Part shown: positions 62,874 to 64,000 of the stretch, piece after piece | How the letters are laid out: each line of letters starts with the position of its first letter | Position numbering within the stretch: the first letter of the stretch is position 1 | Assembly: GCF_014353015.1 (NCBI RefSeq) | Contig: NZ_CP060704.1 | Coordinates: 5,543,001 to 5,607,000 of the forward strand | DNA length: 64,000 bases | Direction: 5' to 3' | From: Chitinimonas koreensis | GTDB lineage: Bacteria > Pseudomonadota > Gammaproteobacteria > Burkholderiales > Chitinimonadaceae | Notes under the pieces: generated by a model | What the model saw: the letters and a program-made list of their open reading frames with translations, nothing else | Told to the model about the DNA's origin: nothing | Databases searched by the model: none | Program-made: the position numbers and the translations under genes

Positions 62874-63118
62874 ACCGATGTGTCCCTACTGAGGATTCCG
62901 CGAGCCGTGATCCGGCTTGACCGTCTGGCTGTCGCGTCGCAGCCGTTCCCCGTGTTCGATCGCAGCGCGCGCGTCCTGCGCGGTATCGATCGGCACCCCG
63001 TCCGAGGGGACGCGCACTGTAGCCATCGAAAGTCGAGCATTCAACGGCACGCCATGTAGCGCGTGCGCTCGCCGTTCAGCTTACGGATTGGTGCCACTGG
63101 TCGTCGGGGCTGTATACG

Positions 63119-63275
63119 TCAGAGACGTCGAGACCCTGTCTCAGGGGGCAACTTTTGTCGCCGCTGGTCGGTGAACAATCGCTCGATTTCACTGACTACT
63201 TCGATGAAACCTGACTCCGTGACCTTGCCCTCCCGCAACCCGCATTGCAACTGCGTTTGAGCGATGTTTGCAACT
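63119..63275 (-). pseudogene. Truncated gene next to the IS1380-type transposase
   Basis: The minus-strand frame reads ANIAQTQLQCGLREGKVTES, GFIEVVSEIERLFTDQRRQK then PPETGSRRL, with a stop at 63119. Its 5' end is lost at about 63275, where the spacer before the transposase begins (an ACTCACCC/GGGTGAGT palindrome at 63276-63294). Protein-like composition, no family recognised. Likely cut by the insertion. Confidence 0.4.
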
Positions 63276-63376
63276 CACCCGCTGGGTGAGTGCGCTGGCG
63301 CCTGACGCGGATCTTCGCGGCGTACTCGCGTTCGACTATTCTGCGGCGCGACGTTCTTTCTCGTTCCCTCTGCGCC

Positions 63377-64000
63377 GTGCAATCGCCGCCCCGTTTCGTC
63401 CTTCGCCAATCCACCCACGACCTCACCGCGATGGCGGGCCACGCCTTCGTCGGCATCGCCCTGCATCGGTTCGCCGAGATCGCGCGCCGCATCGATCCGA
63501 AGTTCCCCGTGCGTCAGGGCCTACCGAGCAGCCAGATCCTGACCAGTTACGTCGGATTGCTGGTCGAGGGCAAGAGCGACTTCGAAGCGATCGAAGGCAA
63601 GCGTGGTGATCGTTTCTTCCAGGAAGCGCTTGGCTTGTCCAACGTTCCGTCTGCAGCCACGTTGCGGCAACGCATGGATGCGCTGGGCGTGCCGGGCTCG
63701 GAAGCGGTCGATGCACTGCTGGTGCCGCTGCTGAAGCGCGGTAAGGCGAAGTTCTCGCCGGTGTCGACCGGGCACGTGCCACTCGACATCGATGTGTTCT
63801 GCCTCGACAACTCGGGCAGCCACAAGGAGGGCGTGGGACGCACGTATGCCGGCGACGACGGCTATGCGCCGGTGGCGGCGTACCTCGGTGCCGAAGAAGG
63901 GTATTGCCTCGCACTGGAGTTGCGCGAGGGCACCCAGCACAGCGCCAAGGAATCACACTATGTGCTGGAGCGGGTGATCCCGCGCGCGCTGGCATTGACG
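63377..64000 (+). CDS. IS1380 family transposase, 5' part (runs off the window)
   Basis: From GTG 63377 the frame gives VQSPPRFVLRQSTHDLTAMA, then FAEIARRIDPKFPVRQGLPS and SDFEAIEGKRGDRFFQEALG. The first catalytic Asp region is VPLDIDVFCLDNSGSHKEGV, followed by YAPVAAYLGAEEGYCLALEL, all typical of IS1380 DDE transposases. The start could also be ATG 63431. The window ends inside the gene at about residue 208, so completeness and the right end cannot be judged. Confidence 0.88.
   Translation, partial: MQSPPRFVLRQSTHDLTAMAGHAFVGIALHRFAEIARRIDPKFPVRQGLPSSQILTSYVGLLVEGKSDFEAIEGKRGDRFFQEALGLSNVPSAATLRQRMDALGVPGSEAVDALLVPLLKRGKAKFSPVSTGHVPLDIDVFCLDNSGSHKEGVGRTYAGDDGYAPVAAYLGAEEGYCLALELREGTQHSAKESHYVLERVIPRALALT

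Noticed and set aside
60228..63059. 943-codon plus-strand open frame
   Set aside because: Antisense of Rhs3; repetitive Arg/Val/Ala composition mirrors the YD repeats. No ribosome site or domain.
1..64000. CRISPR arrays, tRNA or rRNA genes, and ICE attachment sites
   Set aside because: No regularly spaced repeats, cloverleaf sequences or rRNA segments were seen. The four repeated elements are thousands of bases apart and structured, not a CRISPR. No integrase or att repeat is visible, so the ICE ends lie outside the window or could not be found by eye.

Overview
The window is about 65% GC and almost all genes are on the minus strand. It is most of an integrative and conjugative element (ICE) of the PFGI-1/SPI-7-like class with a 'G-type' mating apparatus (the TIGR0374x-0376x families), followed by an accessory zone of Rhs toxin genes and insertion sequences. 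The gene families, codon use and Sec-exported Rhs proteins suggest a gammaproteobacterium, most likely Xanthomonadales (Lysobacter/Luteimonas/Xanthomonas relatives). That host assignment is inference.

Layout. (1) 1-10.8 kb: mating-pair-formation genes, read right to left from RAQPRD, TIGR03758, 03745, 03750, 03746, 03749, 03752, lipoprotein 03751, TraC ATPase 03744, a DsbA-like oxidoreductase, RadC, 03757 and TIGR03756 (cut by the window edge). (2) 10.9-18.9 kb: cargo between RAQPRD and TIGR03747. It holds a 1252-residue protein of unknown function and a three-gene ABC-three-component (ABC-3C) system (nuclease-like protein, middle component, SMC/Rad50-like ATPase). Both are defence candidates. 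(3) 19.3-25.7 kb: TIGR03747, TraD, TIGR03765, lytic transglycosylase, TIGR03759, a coiled-coil membrane protein, PilL N-terminal lipoprotein, then a divergent XRE regulator. (4) 25.7-32.1 kb: a secreted Rhs protein with three small downstream genes (a duplicated pair around a SUKH/SMI1-type gene). (5) 32.6-43.3 kb: ICE 'housekeeping' genes (SNF2-like helicase, DUF6094 methyltransferase, DUF3275, DUF3577, DUF3085 and several unknowns), nearly every one preceded by a GC-rich nested hairpin. (6) 43.4-46.2 kb: a cytosine methyltransferase remnant and a more AT-rich two-gene module (membrane protein plus NdpA/YejK-like nucleoid-associated protein). (7) 46.9-49 kb: topoisomerase III. (8) 49.1-64 kb: a gene hit by an IS481 element, a split two-ORF Rhs system with a membrane protein behind it, a YbaL-type antiporter, an Rhs protein with a GIY-YIG-like C-terminus followed by an LRR protein, and the start of an IS1380-family transposase.

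Two observations stand out. First, the ICE genes share cis-elements: a long three-hairpin element present four times (near 2.3, 39.5, 41.2 and 43.35 kb) and a short nested hairpin just upstream of at least a dozen genes. This looks like an element-wide RNA leader regulon. The gene families behind it (radC, DUF3577, DUF3085, a helicase) recall separately described RNA motifs. Second, nine genes carry a frameshift, and every one is repaired by adding exactly one base, mostly in a G/C run. That points to homopolymer under-calling in the sequence rather than real decay, so the 'broken' genes should be treated as probably intact.
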